From: Rivularia sp. PCC 7116
GTDB taxonomy: Bacteria; Cyanobacteriota; Cyanobacteriia; Cyanobacteriales; Nostocaceae
NCBI RefSeq assembly: GCF_000316665.1
Contig: NC_019678.1
Location: 5,952,001-6,016,000, forward strand
Direction of reading: 5' to 3'
Length of the DNA stretch: 64,000 bases
In this document: in pieces, positions 62,610 to 64,000 of the stretch
Position numbering within the stretch: the first letter of the stretch is position 1
How the letters are laid out: every line of letters begins with the position of its first letter
Made by a program: the position numbers and the translations under genes
Notes under the pieces: generated by a model
What the model saw: the letters and a program-made list of their open reading frames with translations, nothing else
Database searches by the model: none
What the model was told of the DNA's origin: nothing

Positions 62610-64000
62610 TTATTTCACAGTCCCTAAAACCGGAACAACTTCCGCTTTCGCAATTTCAGGTGTCACATTTCCTCTTGCATAAACACCAGGATTACTTTCA
62701 GCTATTTGAGCATAAGATTCTCTAACTTGAGCATTCACAGCTACCGTTTTTGCATCATATATCCCCATCGCAGCTTTAGGATAAAACCCAATTCCGATAA
62801 TCAACACTAAGAAACAAGCGGCAATAAATACTTCCCGAGCGCTGGCATCTCTATAAACTGATTCACCTGGTAAAACGCAATCGGTACCGAAACAAGCTGT
62901 ACCTTCTGCTTCTAAATTCTCAAATTTCTTATTATCAATGTCGCAAACAACTTTCCCTTCCCCGTAAAATACCTGTTTCAATAAATCAAGCAAATAAATC
63001 GGAGTTAAGATAATCCCTACCGAAGCTAAGAAAACCGTCACGATACAGAAAGTTGAGCTATAAATATCGCTGGTGGAAACACCAATTAATACAGAAAGCT
63101 CGCTGATAAATCCGCTCATTCCCGGAAGCGCTAAAGAAGCCATTGCTCCAATCGTAGATAATGCGAATACTTTCGGCATTACTTGTCCAATTCCACCCAT
63201 TTCATCCATCTTCATTGTATGGGTTCTATCGTAAGTTACCCCAGCCAAGAAGAATAATACCGATGCAATCAAACCGTGGGAAATCATCTGTAACATTGCT
63301 CCGTTAATTCCCAAATCTGTAAACGAAGCGATTCCTAACAGTACAAATCCCATGTGAGAAACTGACGAGTAAGCCAAACGTCGCTTCATATGAGTTTGAG
63401 CAAAGGAATTTAGGGCACCGTAAATTATATTAATTACTCCCAGGGTGGCTAAAACTGGTGCAAAGTAAATGTGTGCTTCGGTGAGCAATTCTAAATTAAG
63501 TCTAATTAATCCATATCCACCCATTTTCAACAACACACCAGCCAAAACCATTGATACGGGAGTCGAAGCTTCACCGTGAGCATCTGGCAACCATGTATGC
63601 AAGGGGAAGATTGCTAACTTAACGCCGAATGCAATTAGTAATCCTGCATAAAGCAGCAACTCGAAACCTAACGAATAATCCTTCGTTGCCAAAGCTGCGA
63701 TATCAAAAGTTACATTATCGCCACCATACAAAGCCATTGCGATCGCGGCAACTAAAATAAATATAGAAGCGGCTGCGGTGTAGAGTATGAACTTAGTTGC
63801 TGCATAACGTCGGTTTTTACCGCCCCAAATATTGACCAGTAAATATACGGGAACTAGTTCAACTTCCCACATAATAAAGAACAACATTAAATCCTGGGCA
63901 ACAAATACCCCAATCTGTGCTGAATACAGCACCAACATTAAAAAGTAGAATAGATGCGACCTGCGGTCAACTTGCCATGCCGAAAACATAGCCAGCGTCG
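62610..64000 (-). CDS. ndhD: NADH-quinone oxidoreductase (NDH-1) subunit NdhD, N-terminally cut by window edge
   Basis: The frame continues through 64000, so the start lies beyond the window; normal NdhD is ~525-560 residues and about 463 are visible. Proton-translocating antiporter-like subunit: '[20 protein letters not shown]', the conserved Lys in '[18 protein letters not shown]' and '[18 protein letters not shown]', and [12 protein letters not shown]. The C-terminal cytosolic loop ([30 protein letters not shown]) is of cyanobacterial type. It is part of the thylakoid NDH-1 complex in respiration and cyclic electron flow; which NdhD paralogue (D1-D6) it is cannot be fixed from this part alone. 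Confidence 0.93.
   Translation of the reverse strand, partial: TLAMFSAWQVDRRSHLFYFLMLVLYSAQIGVFVAQDLMLFFIMWEVELVPVYLLVNIWGGKNRRYAATKFILYTAAASIFILVAAIAMALYGGDNVTFDIAALATKDYSLGFELLLYAGLLIAFGVKLAIFPLHTWLPDAHGEASTPVSMVLAGVLLKMGGYGLIRLNLELLTEAHIYFAPVLATLGVINIIYGALNSFAQTHMKRRLAYSSVSHMGFVLLGIASFTDLGINGAMLQMISHGLIASVLFFLAGVTYDRTHTMKMDEMGGIGQVMPKVFALSTIGAMASLALPGMSGFISELSVLIGVSTSDIYSSTFCIVTVFLASVGIILTPIYLLDLLKQVFYGEGKVVCDIDNKKFENLEAEGTACFGTDCVLPGESVYRDASAREVFIAACFLVLIIGIGFYPKAAMGIYDAKTVAVNAQVRESYAQIAESNPGVYARGNVTPEIAKAEVVPVLGTVK

Overview
The window looks like a chromosomal segment of a filamentous, probably heterocyst-forming cyanobacterium of the Calothrix/Rivularia/Nostoc type. The evidence is an AT-rich sequence, about twenty copies of the cyanobacterial HIP1 octamer GCGATCGC, many degenerate 'CCAATTACC / CCCATTCCCC' short repeats and dispersed hairpins, a cyanobacterial-type NdhD, DUF1517 and DUF928 proteins, CHAT-TPR proteins, CHASE2 kinases and an icfG-type gene cluster. 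The genus is inferred, not proven. I saw no rRNA, tRNA, CRISPR array or intact insertion sequence.

Layout. (1) 1-7875: 3' part of a CHAT-TPR gene, a Ser/Thr kinase fused to an FGE-sulfatase domain, a membrane histidine kinase whose stop codon lies in a G-rich purine repeat, and a DUF1517 membrane protein. (2) 8714-21731: an exopolysaccharide locus, all on the plus strand: split Alg14/Alg13-like transferase, Wzz/BY-kinase, Wzy-like polymerase, one GT2 and three GT4 glycosyltransferases, Wzx-like flippase, acyltransferase. (3) 22417-41438: exported proteins and signalling. This holds an RTX protein, a DM13 protein, a two-partner-secretion exoprotein, two DUF928 proteins, two secreted CHAT proteins, PurU, an NB-ARC ATPase, a CHASE2 histidine kinase with a LuxR-type response regulator, and an AurF-type diiron oxygenase next to a glutamine-amidotransferase-like protein. 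The DUF928(+)/CHAT(-) arrangement occurs twice. (4) 41587-44570: LysR regulator, GAF histidine kinase, AraC regulator. (5) 44821-50077: an unusual set of genes: ABM monooxygenase, Tat-exported lipoprotein amidohydrolase with a Cys-containing tail, an NHLP-type leader-like peptide without a core, an unrecognised 354-aa protein, and a tyrosinase. (6) 50426-59998: NTF2-like protein, carboxymuconolactone decarboxylase, DJ-1/PfpI protein, AGE-family epimerase, peroxiredoxin, STAS, GlgX, STAS, RsbW-like kinase and IcfG-like PP2C phosphatase. This closely resembles the icfG cluster of Synechocystis PCC 6803, which links partner-switching signalling to carbon and glycogen metabolism. (7) 60175-64000: small membrane protein, broken AAA ATPase gene, MFS transporter, and ndhD running off the right edge.

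How the parts may work together. Region 2 should make and export one polysaccharide. Region 3 looks like a set of secreted or cell-surface proteins under CHASE2-kinase/NB-ARC signalling. Region 6 is a stress/carbon partner switch. Region 5 is the best candidate for an undescribed pathway: copper oxidase, hydrolase, monooxygenase and an NHLP-like peptide, directly upstream of the icfG-type cluster.

The most notable non-gene observations are these. A 160-bp non-autonomous transposable element (35296-35455) has inverted ends and exact 10-bp flanking direct repeats. The promoter region and first ~16 codons of the NB-ARC gene are duplicated, forming an 18-codon relic (39762-39818) under the same palindrome and spacing.
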